Shown one piece after another: positions 27,589 to 37,544 of a stretch of 64,000 nt of DNA. The translations under genes were made by a program, and so were the position numbers. Position 1 is the stretch's first letter. Every line of letters starts with the position of its first letter. The stretch comes from Sternotherus odoratus (taxonomy: Eukaryota > Chordata > Testudines > Kinosternidae). Below the pieces are notes generated by a model. The model made no database searches. It saw only the letters and a list, made by a program, of their open reading frames with translations, and was not told the DNA's origin. The stretch covers positions 434,001 to 498,000 of the forward strand of contig JAVMKO010000043.1 of the NCBI GenBank assembly GCA_032164245.1. The letters run 5' to 3'.

Positions 27589-30500
27589 CCCCTCCACTCT
27601 ATCTATCTATCTATCTATCCCCCTCCACTCTATCTATCTATCTTTTTCCTGTATTATAGTCCATTTCTTTTTTTTTTTCAGCCTTTGTTTCTTTTTCATT
27701 CATTCTTTTCTCTGGATCTTTTTCTTTTTCCGTTCTTATTTCACTCTTTTTCCCTATTCATTTTTTTCTTCTTGGTTCATTCTTTTCTCTGGGTTTTCTT
27801 TGGTTTTCTTTCTTCCTTGTTGCTGATAGATACTTGGTCACTGAAGATGCCAAGAAAGCAGCAGAAGTGAGGGATGGGTGGGTGTCCATCTGCCTCGCTG
27901 GGAGACTCGGCTATGCCGCCCGCTGAACTGCTTGGGGGCAGCAGACACCGGGATGGGCGGGTAGGGAGGGCAGGATGCTGGGCTCACGGCTCTGCCCGTC
28001 TCCCGCGTGGCAGGTGGTGAAGCTGAAGGCCGTGTTCCCCCACGGCGCAGGCTTCGTGCTGGTGTTCGAGTACATGCTGTCGGACCTGGCCGAGGTGATC
28101 CGCAGCGCCCAGCAGCCCCTCACGCAGGCCCAGGTGAAAGGCTACATGCTCATGCTACTGCAGGGGGTGGCCTTCTGCCACGCCAATAACATCATGCACC
28201 GGGTGAGTTCAACCCCCTGCTCCAACCACTAGGCCCCACTCCCCTCCCTTAGCGGGGTGAGAACCCAGGCGTCCGGGCTCCCGGACCCCCTGCTCTGACC
28301 ACCAGCCCCCACTCTCCTCCCAGAGCTGGGGAGAGAACCCAGGAGTCCTGGCTCCCAGCCCCCCTGCTCTGACCACCAGCCCCCACTCTCCTCCCAGAGC
28401 TGGGGAGAGAACCCAAGAGTCCGGGCTCCCAGCCCCCCTGCTTTAACCACCAGCCCCCACTCTCCTCCCAGAGCTGGGGAGAGAACCCAGGAGTCCTGGC
28501 TCCCAGCCCCCCTGCTCTGACCACCAGCCTCCACTCCCCTCCCAGAGCTGGGGCGAGAACCCCGGTGTCTGGACTCAGCCCCGCCTCCTGTAACCCATTC
28601 ATTGTTCCCAGCAGGATCTGAAACCAGCCAATTTGCTCATCAGCTCTACGGGGCAGCTGAAGATTGCGGATTTCGGCCTCGCCAGGGTGTTCTCCGGTGA
28701 CGCCGGCCGGCTCTACAGCCACCAAGTGGCCACCAGGCGAGTGGGAGTGGCCGGGCTCGGGGCTGGAACCTTCTGCCACAGAACCAGGTCGCTCCTCAGA
28801 GCCAGGGACCAGGAATTGGGCTCCTGGGTTCTCTCCCCGGCTCTGAGAAGGGAGTGGGGTTTTGTGGTTAGAGCAGGGTGGGCTCAGAGCCCGGACTCTT
28901 GGGTTCTCTCCCTGGCTCTGAGAAGGGAGTGGGGTTTTGTGGTTAGAGCAGGGTGGGCTCAGAGCCCGGACTCCTGGGTTCTCTCCCCGGCTCTGAGAAG
29001 GGAGTGGGGTTTTGTGGTTAGAGCAGGGTGGGCTCAGAGCCCGGACTCCTGGGTTCTCTCCCTGGCTCTGGCAGGGGAGTGGGGTTTAGTGAGTGAGAGG
29101 TGGGGTGGGTGGGTTTGGAGGTTGGGAGCCAGGAGTCCTGGGTTCTCTCCGCGGCTCTGGGTGGGGTGGGAGCGGGGAGATGCTGGTGGCCAAGTCTGGA
29201 GGTGTGTAACCATCTCTCTGGCTCCCCGTTAGGTGGTACCGCGCCCCGGAACTCCTGTACGGCGCCCGGAAGTATGATGAGGGGGTGGATTTGTGGTGAG
29301 CTCCCCGGCCCCTCATGGATTAGAAATCCCCTACTCCAGTCCCCCCTCTATGGTGGGACAGCCCCTCTCTTGTCTGACTCCCCACCCCTAGCTGAGGTGG
29401 GGGTCAGGAACCAGATTTGATTGCATACTTAATTAAGGGGCGTGGCCAAGGGGCCCTCCCTCTTTAATCCAGCCCTAGCCGTGCCCTTTTTGCCCTGCCC
29501 CATGACCACGCTCCCCCCACATCATCACGCCCCCAACCCGGAGGGGGGTCACAGCCTGCTCCTTCCCATGCCCCCCAGCGGAGAGGTGACAGGGCGGGTC
29601 TCATGTCTGCGAGCAACCAGCTCAGGCTGTCTGCAGACTCAGGCAGGCGTCCCCAGGTGTGGGGGGCCAACGAGCGAGCCCTGCTGCAGAGAGGTACCGG
29701 AGGGCGGGGGGTTGCTCCGCAGAGCCCGGGGACGCTGGGGGGTGGGGTTCAGTCAACCCTGGCGTTCCATGGCCCCCGGCCCCCACCCCGCTCCTCCCTC
29801 TCTGTGTCCGGTCCAGGGCTGTGGGCTGCGTTTTTGCTGAACTGCTGAACAACTCGCCCCTCTTCCCCGGGGAGAACGACATCGAACAGCTGTGCTGCGT
29901 GCTCCGCGTGCTGGGCACCCCCAGCCCGCGCGTCTGGCCGGTGAGTGGCGGGGAGGGGGGGGGGGGGCTGGGAGCCAGGACTCCTGGGTTCTCTAACCAC
30001 CCGTCTCCTATGGCAGGAGATCACGGAGCTGCCCGACTACAACAAGATCTCGTTCAAAGACAACCCGCCCATCCCGCTGGAGGAGGTGCTGCCCGATGCC
30101 CCCCCCCAGGCCCTGCAGCTTCTCAAACGCTTCCTGGTCTACCCTTCCCGGGAGCGCGTGAGGGCAGCCCAGGTAAGGGAGCCCCACTCCCCTCCCAGAG
30201 CCCGGAGAGAACCCCGGAGTCCTGGCTCCCAGCCCCCACTCCCCTCCCAGAGCCCGGAGAGGACCCCGGAGTCCTGGCTCCCAGCCCCCACTCCCCTCCC
30301 GGAGAGAACCCCGGAGTCCTGGCTCCCAGCCCCCACTCCCCTCCCAGAGCCCGGAGAGAACCCCGGAGTCCTGGCTCCCAGCCCCCACTCCCCTCCCAGA
30401 GCCCGGAGAGGACCCCGGAGTCCTGGCTCCCAGCCCCCACTCCCCTCCCAGAGCCCGGAGAGAACCCCGGAGTCCTGGCTCCCAGCCCCCCACTCTCCTC

Positions 30501-31021
30501 CCAGAGCCCGGAGAGAACCCCGGAGTCCTGGCTCCCAGCCCCCATTCTCCTCCCAGAGCCCGGAGAGAACCCTGGAGTCCTGGCTCCCAGGCCCCCCTCT
30601 CTGCCCCCCCCACTCCAATTCACTGCACCCCACTCCCCTCCATCCTTAATCTCTCCTGGCATTCAGGGCCGGGCTCTGCGGGGCACCAGGGGGTGGGAGC
30701 CGGGCAGGGGGCCCACTGGGGGGTGGTGCAGTACCTCAATGTGCCACCAGAGGGCGACCCAGGCTCTCCCATGTGTCAGCTGGGGTGGGGGTGTTCCCGG
30801 GTTAACCCTTTCTCCTCCCCCCCCCATCCCAGGCATTGCTGCACCCCTACTTCTTCACCCCCCCGCTGCCCGCCCACCACTCGGAGCTCCCCATTCCCCA
30901 GCGGGGGGGCAGGAAGACCTGGCAGGGACCCCAGCACCAGCGCGACTTCCACGTGGAGCGGCCTGTGGAGGAGTCTGTGGTGGACCCCGAATGGGTGGCC
31001 CCTTATGTGGTGCAAGGGTGA
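26503..31021 (+). CDS. CDK20: Cyclin-dependent kinase 20 (cell cycle-related kinase)
   Basis: CDK20/CCRK phosphorylates the T-loops of the ciliary kinases CILK1/ICK and MAK and acts in cilium length control and cell-cycle entry. Eight exons: 26503-26577, 26885-26998, 28014-28202, 28615-28736, 29233-29295, 29817-29940, 30017-30172 and 30833-31021. The total is 1032 bases, 343 residues (human 346), and the frame is intact. Visible features: the start MDQYSILGRIGEGAHGIVFK with glycine loop, VALKKVALRRLEDG with catalytic lysine, MLSDLAEVIR, the catalytic loop HRDLKPAN, DFGLARVF, WYRAPELLYG, the C-lobe motif GENDIEQLC, and PDYNKISF. An acceptor-like TCCCCCACAG at 26467-26476 suggests an untranslated upstream exon. 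Intron 4 starts with GC instead of GT. Exon 4 has two possible acceptors, CAGCAG, at the R/D of HRD. Confidence 0.97.
26600..26865 (+). repeat. SINE heads in CDK20 intron 1
   Basis: Four plus-strand copies, e.g. GGAGCCAGGACTCCTGGGTT near 26770. Confidence 0.7.
27230..27840 (+). repeat. T-rich intron stretch with CTAT microsatellite
   Basis: CDK20 intron 2 holds a (CTAT)n microsatellite at about 27536-27652, interrupted by two CCCCCTCCACT segments, inside 600 bases of polypyrimidine-rich DNA (TTTCTTTTTTC). It contrasts sharply with the G/C-rich surroundings. Confidence 0.9.
28203..28560 (-). repeat. SINE-head array, minus strand
   Basis: Five reverse-complement units with GAGAACCCAGGAGTCCTGGC in CDK20 intron 3. 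The array ends shortly before the exon 4 acceptor. Confidence 0.8.
28800..29180 (+). repeat. SINE-head array, plus strand
   Basis: Five units in CDK20 intron 4, with GGTTTTGTGGTTAGAGCAGG and GGACTCCTGGGTTCTCTCC. It is the opposite orientation to the array in the preceding intron. Confidence 0.8.
30173..30600 (-). repeat. SINE-head array in CDK20 intron 7
   Basis: Eight reverse-complement units of 50-56 bp with GAGAACCCCGGAGTCCTGGC. They begin directly at the donor. Confidence 0.85.
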
Positions 31022-31034
31022 AGACTGGACATGG

Positions 31035-31115
31035 GGCCAGTCCCCTCTGGGGGGCGCCGGCTCCCCCCAGCCCCAGGGCGGGGACTGGCTGGCTCAGGGG
31101 GGCAGGGAATGGGAC
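31035..31115 (+). repeat. Dispersed 80-90 bp unit
   Basis: One copy of the repeat seen at 15885-16170 (CAGTCCCCTCTGGGGGGCGC then GGGGACTGGCTGGCTC), in the CDK20 3' untranslated region. Confidence 0.6.
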
Positions 31116-31223
31116 ACAGGACCTGTGGAGGGCAGAGTGGCCCCAGTCCCCTATAGAATAGGGACCCCCCCAATCTGTGTGTCCCCCCCAACATCTCCCC
31201 CTCTGGTGACACTGAGTTTTGTA

Positions 31224-31229
31224 ATTAAA
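31224..31229 (+). terminator. Poly(A) signal, CDK20
   Basis: ATTAAA variant in TTTGTAATTAAACGG, about 200 bases after the stop. Confidence 0.6.
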
Positions 31230-31299
31230 CGGATCTCGTTTACTATGAACTGACTCCCGGCCCCTTTCCTGGAATTGCCCCACCCCCTGGTCTGGTTCT

Positions 31300-31580
31300 G
31301 TGTGTGGGAGCCAGGACTCCTGGGTTCTCTCCCCAGCTCTGCAAGGGGAGTGGGGGCTAGTGGATAGAGCAGGGGGGCTGGGAGCTAGGACTCCTGGGTT
31401 CTCTCCCTGGCTCTGGGAGGGAAGTGGGGTCTAGTGGTTAGAGTGGGGGGGGGCTGGGAGCCAGGACTCCTGGGTTCTCTCTCTGACTCTGGGAGGGAAG
31501 TGAGGTCTAGTGGTTAGAGTGCGGGGGGGGGGGGCTGGGAGCCAGGACTCCTGGGTTCAGTCTCTGGCTCTGCCTTGCTC
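31300..31580 (+). repeat. SINE-head array
   Basis: Four units downstream of CDK20, the last running into CTGGCTCTGCCTTGC as in a longer SINE body. Confidence 0.75.
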
Positions 31581-31632
31581 CCCCGTTCTCCTGCAGTGAC
31601 ATGCGGGTGACGGCTGCCCAGCCTGAGCCGGG

Positions 31633-31646
31633 AGATAGCGTTATCT
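31633..31646. promoter_or_regulatory. Inverted GATA-site pair
   Basis: AGATAGCGTTATCT places two inverted GATA motifs back to back. It is one of four such pairs between CDK20 and GATA1. Confidence 0.35.
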
Positions 31647-31964
31647 CTGTCCCCATGCGCCCGTCTCTGGGCTGCGCTGGCGTTGCTGGGGGGGGGTTGG
31701 CCATGGAGCCCTCGCTTTCCTCCCCCACTCCGGCCTCGTCTCGTTCCTCCTCCTCGGCCCGCCCTGTTCTCTCACGCCTCTTTCACTTTCTTCCTTCCTC
31801 TCACCCGTGTCTCGCACTCCTTCCAGCCGGCCTCCCTTCCTTTGCTCACCGTCCTGCTCCCCGCCTGTCACCCTCCTTCTGTCTTCCACTAGCACCTTCT
31901 CCCGCTTTCCGTCTGCAGCGTGCTCTCCCTGCCTCTTTCACTCCCTCATTCCTTTGTGCCGGGC

Positions 31965-32115
31965 GCTGTGCGGTGTCTATTAGGTGTATTACGGTACCCC
32001 CCCTAGGCGCCCCAGCCATGGCCCAGGACCCCCCTGTGCCGGGCGCTGTACAAACCCGCAACCAAAAGGGTCCAGACTGGGAACCGCAAGGGAACGACAA
32101 GTCCCTCTTGCAGCC
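31965..32115 (+). mobile_element. Decayed LINE/SINE tail fragment
   Basis: The order GGTGTATTACGGTACC, GCCCCAGCCATGGCCCAGGA and TGTGCCGGGCGCTGTACAAA resembles an old, widespread amniote repeat tail (L3/CR1-like, from memory). The sequence is degenerate. Confidence 0.4.
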
Positions 32116-32499
32116 AGCTCTGTGCCCTGGCAGCCTCCAAGGCAAGAGGAGGTGAGGGACAGGGCGCACATCAGCGGGGCCGCGTGCCCGAGCCCAAAGA
32201 CACTCGCTGGGGAGCAACACCGCACGGAGGCTGGGCTTGGGGGCCCGGCGTGGGCCGGAGTGAAGATCTGGATAGCGACGGTGCCGGAGACCCTAAACCC
32301 CCCGCTCCCAAGAGTCGCTGCTTCCTTGTTCCTATGCAGACACGTCGTTTGGCGTCCGGGGGGCTCGGTCTCGATTTACCCCCAATTTCTGAGCCATCGG
32401 CAAACCTTCTCGGGGATGATTTTATGTTTTGTTCCAGGGCTTTGATCAAAATGCCTGGCTGAGAACTGATTCCAGGGGACCCCACTGGAAACAGACCCA

Positions 32500-33100
32500 G
32501 GATCATTCCCCCATTTACAGCTACCTTCCGAGGTCTATCAGTGAGCCGGGTTTTAAGCCGTTTAACGCATGTTGTGTTAATGTTACATTGTGTGAATTTT
32601 TAATTGGTGTCATTAACCAGGTCAAACGCCTCAGCGAAGTCTTCCAGTTACATCAACACTGTCACATTTAGCAGCTGAACACGTAGTCTCATCAAAAACA
32701 GATGCCAGTTAGATCCGGTCAAATTATTTTCCATAAGCCCCTGTTAATTGGCATTAATTATGTCATTCTCTTTTAATTCTTCAATAGTTGAGTCCAGCCG
32801 CTCCATTCTCTTGCCCAGGATGGATGTCAGGTCTATAATTACCTAGATCATCCTGTTCACCCTTTTTTTTAAAATTGGCACTTTGATTTATTCCAGTCTT
32901 CTGTACCTTCCCCAGTGCACCAAAGCACCGGTAATAGTCCAGCCAGCTCCTCGGCCAGCTCTTTTAAAACTCTTGGATTTAAGTTGTCTGGGCCTGATGA
33001 TTTAAAAATGTCTGATTTTGGTATCGTCTGTGTAACACCCTCCAGAGACACTAGTGAGATGGAAAGAGTGTTGTCCTCACTCGTCCGATGAGCTTGCAAC
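32500..33100 (-). mobile_element. LINE (CR1/L2-type) reverse transcriptase fragment
   Basis: The minus strand encodes pieces of a non-LTR reverse transcriptase, notably GPDNLNPRVLKELAEEL followed by WCTGEGTEDWNKSKC, and downstream LTSILGKRMERLDSTIEE, as in the finger/palm region of CR1 and L2 ORF2. Frames are broken and only a few hundred bases remain. The A/T-rich composition differs from its surroundings. Confidence 0.85.
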
Positions 33101-33299
33101 GTGTGTGTTTTTTACGCGGAACAGAAATACATATTGACCACGTTTGCCTGTTGTGCGCTGGTATTGGTAAGTTTACCATTTCCATCAATGACTGGACCAG
33201 TACCGTTCTCAGGATCCTTTTTGTTCCTCGTGTGGTTAAAACAAAAATTCCTTCTCCTTGTGCAAACGGCAGCTGTCTGGTGTCCAGAGAAGGGGCCGT

Positions 33300-33530
33300 C
33301 AGCAGAGGGCTGCAGGGGTTCGAAAGGGCATTAGATAAGTTCGTGGCGGATTGGTCCAGCAGTGGCTATTCGCCAGGGCTGCCATCCCATGCTCTGGGTG
33401 TCGCTAAACCTCTGACTGCCCAGACCTGGGGCTGGGTAACGGGATGGATTCCCGGTTCATTCGCTGTGGAGCACCTGGCCTTGGCTGGCAGACAGGATCC
33501 AGGGCTAGCGTTCGGACTGACCCGTTCTTC
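33300..33530 (+). mobile_element. CR1 LINE 3' end
   Basis: The run TAGATAAGTTCGTGGCGGAT, GGCTATTCGCCAGGG, TTCATTCGCTGTGGAGCACC, GACAGGATCCAGGGCTAGCG matches the CR1 3' region I know from turtles and crocodilians. It lies opposite in strand to the reverse-transcriptase piece at 32.5-33.1 kb, so they are two insertions or an inverted one. Confidence 0.8.
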
Positions 33531-33539
33531 TCTTCACAG

Positions 33540-33731
33540 GGGCAGTGTGGTCAGAGAAACGGGCTCGGAGGAGGATCCCTGGGGGCCCCCCATTCCGAGC
33601 GGGGACGAGCCGGGCAAATCGCACGGACGACGCAGTGGGGCGAGGAGAGCGGGAGGCCGGCTGCACGGAGGGGAAAAGCTGGATCTTGACAATGTCGGGC
33701 GGCACCCGCAAGATTTCCACGGAGTCCGGGG
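33540..33731 (+). other. Unassigned exon-like block A
   Basis: An acceptor TTCTTCTCTTCACAG and a donor GGGG/GTGAGAGG enclose 192 bases open in two frames; one of these includes an ATG in MSGGTRKISTESG. I do not recognise either product. The block directly follows a CR1 3' end, so it may be chance. Confidence 0.2.
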
Positions 33732-34705
33732 GTGAGAGGGAGGCCCGTGTCGGACGGCGACGGGCAAGCTGGCGTTGGGTGGCGGGGGAGGCAGCCAGGA
33801 GGTGCCGGATCTTAGCTTGGCGAGGTCCATGCGGGAGTTGGACCCAGGTTTGTGGGACGGAGCCCCGGGGGGGCAGGAGGAGAGCCAGGAACGGATGGAG
33901 TCGGGAGAATGAGCGAGGCGGAGGGCAGACACGTCTCCTTTCGTGTCATCTCTCAGGCACTGTCGCTGCTTCCTGTGTCTCCATCAGCCCCCCGTGTTCC
34001 CTCCAGCGGGATCCCCCCCCTGCTGCCGGAGACCCTGGCCGAGCTCGCTCAGCTGCGGGATTTTTTCTCCTGTCAATAAGAAAATAAAACAACCTAGGAA
34101 AGGCCAAAAACTGGGTGAAGTTTACAAAGAGGAAGGAGGAGCTGCCAGATAACGAGCTCGTTAATCTCCCCGGAAAGGCAGAACAAGAACCCAGGGTTGG
34201 ACCTGGGAACGTGGCGATTCCTTGGCTGCTGTGGGGCTAGATCTGGGCCGGGTCCCTTGTCAGGACTAGATGGGAACTCGGCCTGGGGGGGTCTAAGGGG
34301 CTTTTCTAGACGGTCCCCTGGTTTGTGGCAAGTTCATTGCACCCCCGGGGGCTCCCTGTCCCCCAACCCCCACTTATTCAGAGATTCCCCTTGTGTCCCC
34401 TAATCTCCCCCATGCCAAGGGCTCTGGGGGGCCCCCATCTCCCCAGAGCAGGGTCCCCCATTCTGCCCCCCCCCCATGCCAGGAGGTCTCTGTGCCCCCC
34501 ATTTCCACCACTCTTCTCTGTGAGGGGTCAGTCATTCAGGGGGTCCCCAGGTTATGCTCCCTTGGGGAACTGGCCTGGAGAAGGCATCAGTGCCCCCCCT
34601 CCCCACCGACCCCTCTGAGTTGCTAAAACTGCGGCTGTGCTAACCAGGTGCCGGGCGGGGCTCCCCGTGTGTCCCTCCATCTTCTAATTTCTTCCCCCTC
34701 CCCAG
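33732..34705. other. Unannotated unique sequence
   Basis: No repeats or gene recognised. AATAAA occurs in AAGAAAATAAAACAACC near 34083, which could end a transcript of block A. No coding support. Confidence 0.3.
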
Positions 34706-34871
34706 ATCCCCGGACTCCTGCCCCTTGGTGCCTGGAATGTCCTCGGGGAAATTTGGAAAGGACCATCAGGGGTGGAGACGCACCGGTACGGTGAACGCGA
34801 GAGCTTAGGCAGCTCGGGCAAGGGCCAGATTAGAATCACCCAGGAGCTGAGCTCCACCTCGAGGAAAGAGG
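34706..34871 (+). other. Unassigned exon-like block B
   Basis: A long pyrimidine tract with CCCCAG and a donor GAGG/GTGAGTG enclose 166 bases with one open frame (contains LGAWNVLGEIWKGPSG and QIRITQELSSTSRKE). It reads like coding sequence and is not repetitive, but I cannot name a family. Confidence 0.3.
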
Positions 34872-35189
34872 GTGAGTGAATGGAGACTCTCCACTACTGG
34901 GTAGCAGTATAGGGAGCATGACACAGCGGAGTTTACAGAGAGGGCCCTGCAGTTTATGCCCAGAGCAGGGCCCGTCCCCTGTGCAGGGTATGGATGTGCG
35001 CACACGCTGCAGGGCTTCTCCTCGCCAGCAGGGGGCATCAGGGTCCCCCCCAGCCTTGTCCAATGCAATCTTATTACAAGAAGCCTTATGTTACGAACCT
35101 GCTGTGATTAATGTAGGTCCTACTGTATTTACTAGCCCAGGGACACTGATCTCTGCTTGAGAGTGCTGAGTGAGCTGTTCCAGGGCTGG

Positions 35190-35350
35190 GCTAGCAGGGG
35201 CTGCGGGTCGGGAGTGAGGGACCCTGGCCGGACTGTGGGGAGCCCAGGGCTGGGCTAGCAGGGGCTGTGTTGGGGAGGGCTGCGGGTCGGGAGTGTGGGG
35301 CGCCGCGGGGCTGTGTTGGGGAGGGCTGCGGGTCGGGAGTGTGGGGCGCT
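35190..35350 (+). repeat. Short run of the GCTGCGGGTCGGGAGTG minisatellite
   Basis: Three to four units of the same repeat that forms the arrays at 0.72-1.4 kb and 52.1-52.97 kb. Confidence 0.75.
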
Positions 35351-35400
35351 GTGTTTGGGCTCCTCTCTCGTTCTCTCTCTCTCGCTCGGCTCCTTCCCCT

Positions 35401-35422
35401 TTATCTGGCGCTGGGAGATAAG
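35401..35422. promoter_or_regulatory. Inverted GATA-site pair
   Basis: TTATCT at 35401 and AGATAAG at 35416 face each other 9 bases apart, 9 kb upstream of the GATA1 start. Confidence 0.35.
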
Positions 35423-35589
35423 CGGGTTTTTCGGAGAATCGGTCGCTGGCTTCCCCTGAAGCCCCCCCCCCCCCCCGCCCCGTGCGCAGGGCCGGGGCTT
35501 CGTCTGAGCCAGTCCTGACAGAGACTCTGCATCACTTTCTAGCAGCCAGTGGCTCGGGGACACCCCCATCTACAGCCGCAGTGGGGGCT

Positions 35590-36465
35590 GGTGGGTTAGA
35601 GTGGGGGGGGGGGGGTTGGGTGCCAGGACTCCTGGGTTCTCTCCCCAGCCCTGGAAATGGAATGGGGTTTAGAGGGCTAGATCAGGCGTGGCTAGGAGCC
35701 AGAACTCCTGGGTTCTCTCCCTGGCTCTGGGAGAAGAGGGGGGTTTAGTGATAGGAGCTGAGGGGGCTGGGAGCCAGGACTCCTGGGTTCTCTCCCCAGC
35801 TCTGGGAGGGGAGTGGGATCTAGTGGGATAGATCAGGTGTGGCTGGGAGCCAGAACTTCTGGGTTCTCTCCCTGGCTCTGGGAGAAGGGGGGGGGGTCTA
35901 GTGATTAGAGCTGAGGGGGATGGGAGCCAGGACTCATGGGTTCTCTGCCCGGCTCTGGGAGGGGAGGAGGGGATGGGAGCCAGGACTCCTGGGTTCTCTC
36001 CCCGGCTCTGGGAGGGGAGGAGGGGACGGGAGCCAGGACTCCTGGGTTCTCTCCCCGGCTCTGGGAGGGGAGGAGGGGACGGGAGCCAGGACTCCTGGGT
36101 TCTCTCCCCGGCTCTGGGAGGGGAGGAGGGGACGGGAGCCAGGACTCCTGGGTTCTCTCCCCGGCTCTGGGAGGGGAGGAGGGGACGGGAGCCAGGACTC
36201 CTGGGTTCTCTCCCCGGCTCTGGGAGGGGACGGGAGCCAGGACTCCTGGGTTCTCTCCCCGGCTCTGGGAGGGGACGGGAGCCAGGACTCCTGGGTTCTC
36301 TCCCCGGCTCTGGGAGGGGACGGGAGCCAGGACTCCTGGGTTCTCTCCCCGGCTCTGGGAGGGGACGGGAGCCAGGACTCCTGGGTTCTCTCCCCGGCTC
36401 TGGGAGGGGAGGAGGGGACGGGAGCCAGGACTCCTGGGTTCTCTCCTCGGCTCTGGGACACTAGC
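35590..36465 (+). repeat. SINE-head tandem array, 45-70 bp units
   Basis: About 15 copies. From 35975 they shrink to near-identical 45-60 bp units with GGGAGCCAGGACTCCTGGGT and have lost the GTGGTTAGAG part. The near identity points to recent homogenisation. Confidence 0.9.
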
Positions 36466-36884
36466 AGAGGCCAATGACTGAAGAGGCCAGGAAGAGTCTG
36501 GCCCTCCCACCCCAGAGGCAGTGAGGGGTCTGGGGGCATCTCCCCCACCCAGGTCTGTTCTTCCCCAGCTGCCCCCCTGCCCTGCCCCCCCCAGCCCCCT
36601 GGCACGGGCTGTTCCAGGCCCCATCACCGAGAATCCGCCAACCGCCAGCTCCTGAGCCTGGCATCAGATAAGGGCTTATCGGGGACTTCCAGGCCTGCTG
36701 CCATAACCTCCCCAGGCCCCAGCCTGGCAGGGCGGTTAGTGGGGCAGGGAATGGGGCTGGGGCCTGGCCCCTCTGGCGGGCTCCGGCTGGCTCAGGGGGG
36801 TGGGAATGGGGCGGGGGCCTGGCCCCTCTGGGGGGCGTCGGCTGGGATCTGCCCTGCGTGTGGACTCTCCGGGGCTACTGAGTC
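36466..36884. other. Unique block with GATA pair
   Basis: Non-repetitive stretch after the SINE array with AGATAAGGGCTTATC at 36666-36680 and one copy of the dispersed 80-90 bp unit at 36725-36840. A candidate regulatory island upstream of GATA1. Confidence 0.35.
36666..36680. promoter_or_regulatory. Palindromic double GATA site
   Basis: AGATAAGGGCTTATC carries two inverted GATA motifs. Paired GATA sites in mammals mediate GATA1 autoregulation. Confidence 0.4.
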
Positions 36885-37061
36885 ATGACAGACCAGTTGC
36901 CACCCCCCAAGTACCCACCGCTGCCTCCCCTCCCCCCGGACGAGTGGGGGTACAGCACCAAGACCCCAAAACTCCCTCCAAGGTTGAACTGCCTCCTCCC
37001 ACTGAGCCAGGGAGAGAACCCAGGCGTCCTGCCTCCCAGACCCCCCCCCCCAAGACCCTAG
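36885..37061 (+). other. Unassigned 58-residue open frame
   Basis: Starts MTDQLPPPKYPPLPPLPP and continues DEWGYSTKTPKLPPR before running into a minus-strand SINE head. The proline-rich start with charged and aromatic residues looks protein-like. No family recognised. It may be an exon of a gene whose other parts are blocks A, B or C. Confidence 0.25.
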
Positions 37062-37308
37062 TCTCCTCCCAGAGAACCCAGGTGTCCTGCCGCCCAGACC
37101 CCCACGCCCCAACTCTAGACCCATCTCCTTGGGGGGGGCTGGTTTTCTCTCTCCGAGGTGGGGGGGCAGGAGACCCCCAGCGGTTCTCCCCTCCCCTCTC
37201 TGTGCCCCACGCGTGCTGTCCCGTCTCCGAAGGCGGGACCTCGCCCAGCCAGGCTGCTGTGTCATTTTAGTGTCTCTGTCCCCCCCCTTCTTTCCGTCTC
37301 TCTCGCAG

Positions 37309-37447
37309 CCACCCAGCAAGTTGGGCTGGACCCACGGCGGGGTAGATCTGGGGGAGTTCGCTGCGCTTCCCCGCCCCCTCCAGATTTGCCGGGGGTCGGC
37401 CCGGCGCTGCGTGTGGCCCCTGCCCCCGAGTTCTTGCCCAGATCCAG
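37309..37447 (+). other. Unassigned exon-like block C
   Basis: CGTCTCTCTCGCAG and a strong donor CCAG/GTGAGTGTG bound 139 bases with two open frames, one reading PPSKLGWTHGGVDLGEFAAL. It lies just before the 2 kb minisatellite. Unrecognised. Confidence 0.3.
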
Positions 37448-37544
37448 GTGAGTGTGGAGGCGGGTGGGGGGGGGGCGGGCGGCGCCTGCTTTGGGGCAGT
37501 TGCGGAGAGAGGCCAATGAACAGAACGAATCGGGATGGACAGCG

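Noticed and set aside
27230..27700. Short Phe/Ser/Ile-rich frames in CDK20 intron 2
   Set aside because: They translate polypyrimidine DNA and a CTAT microsatellite.
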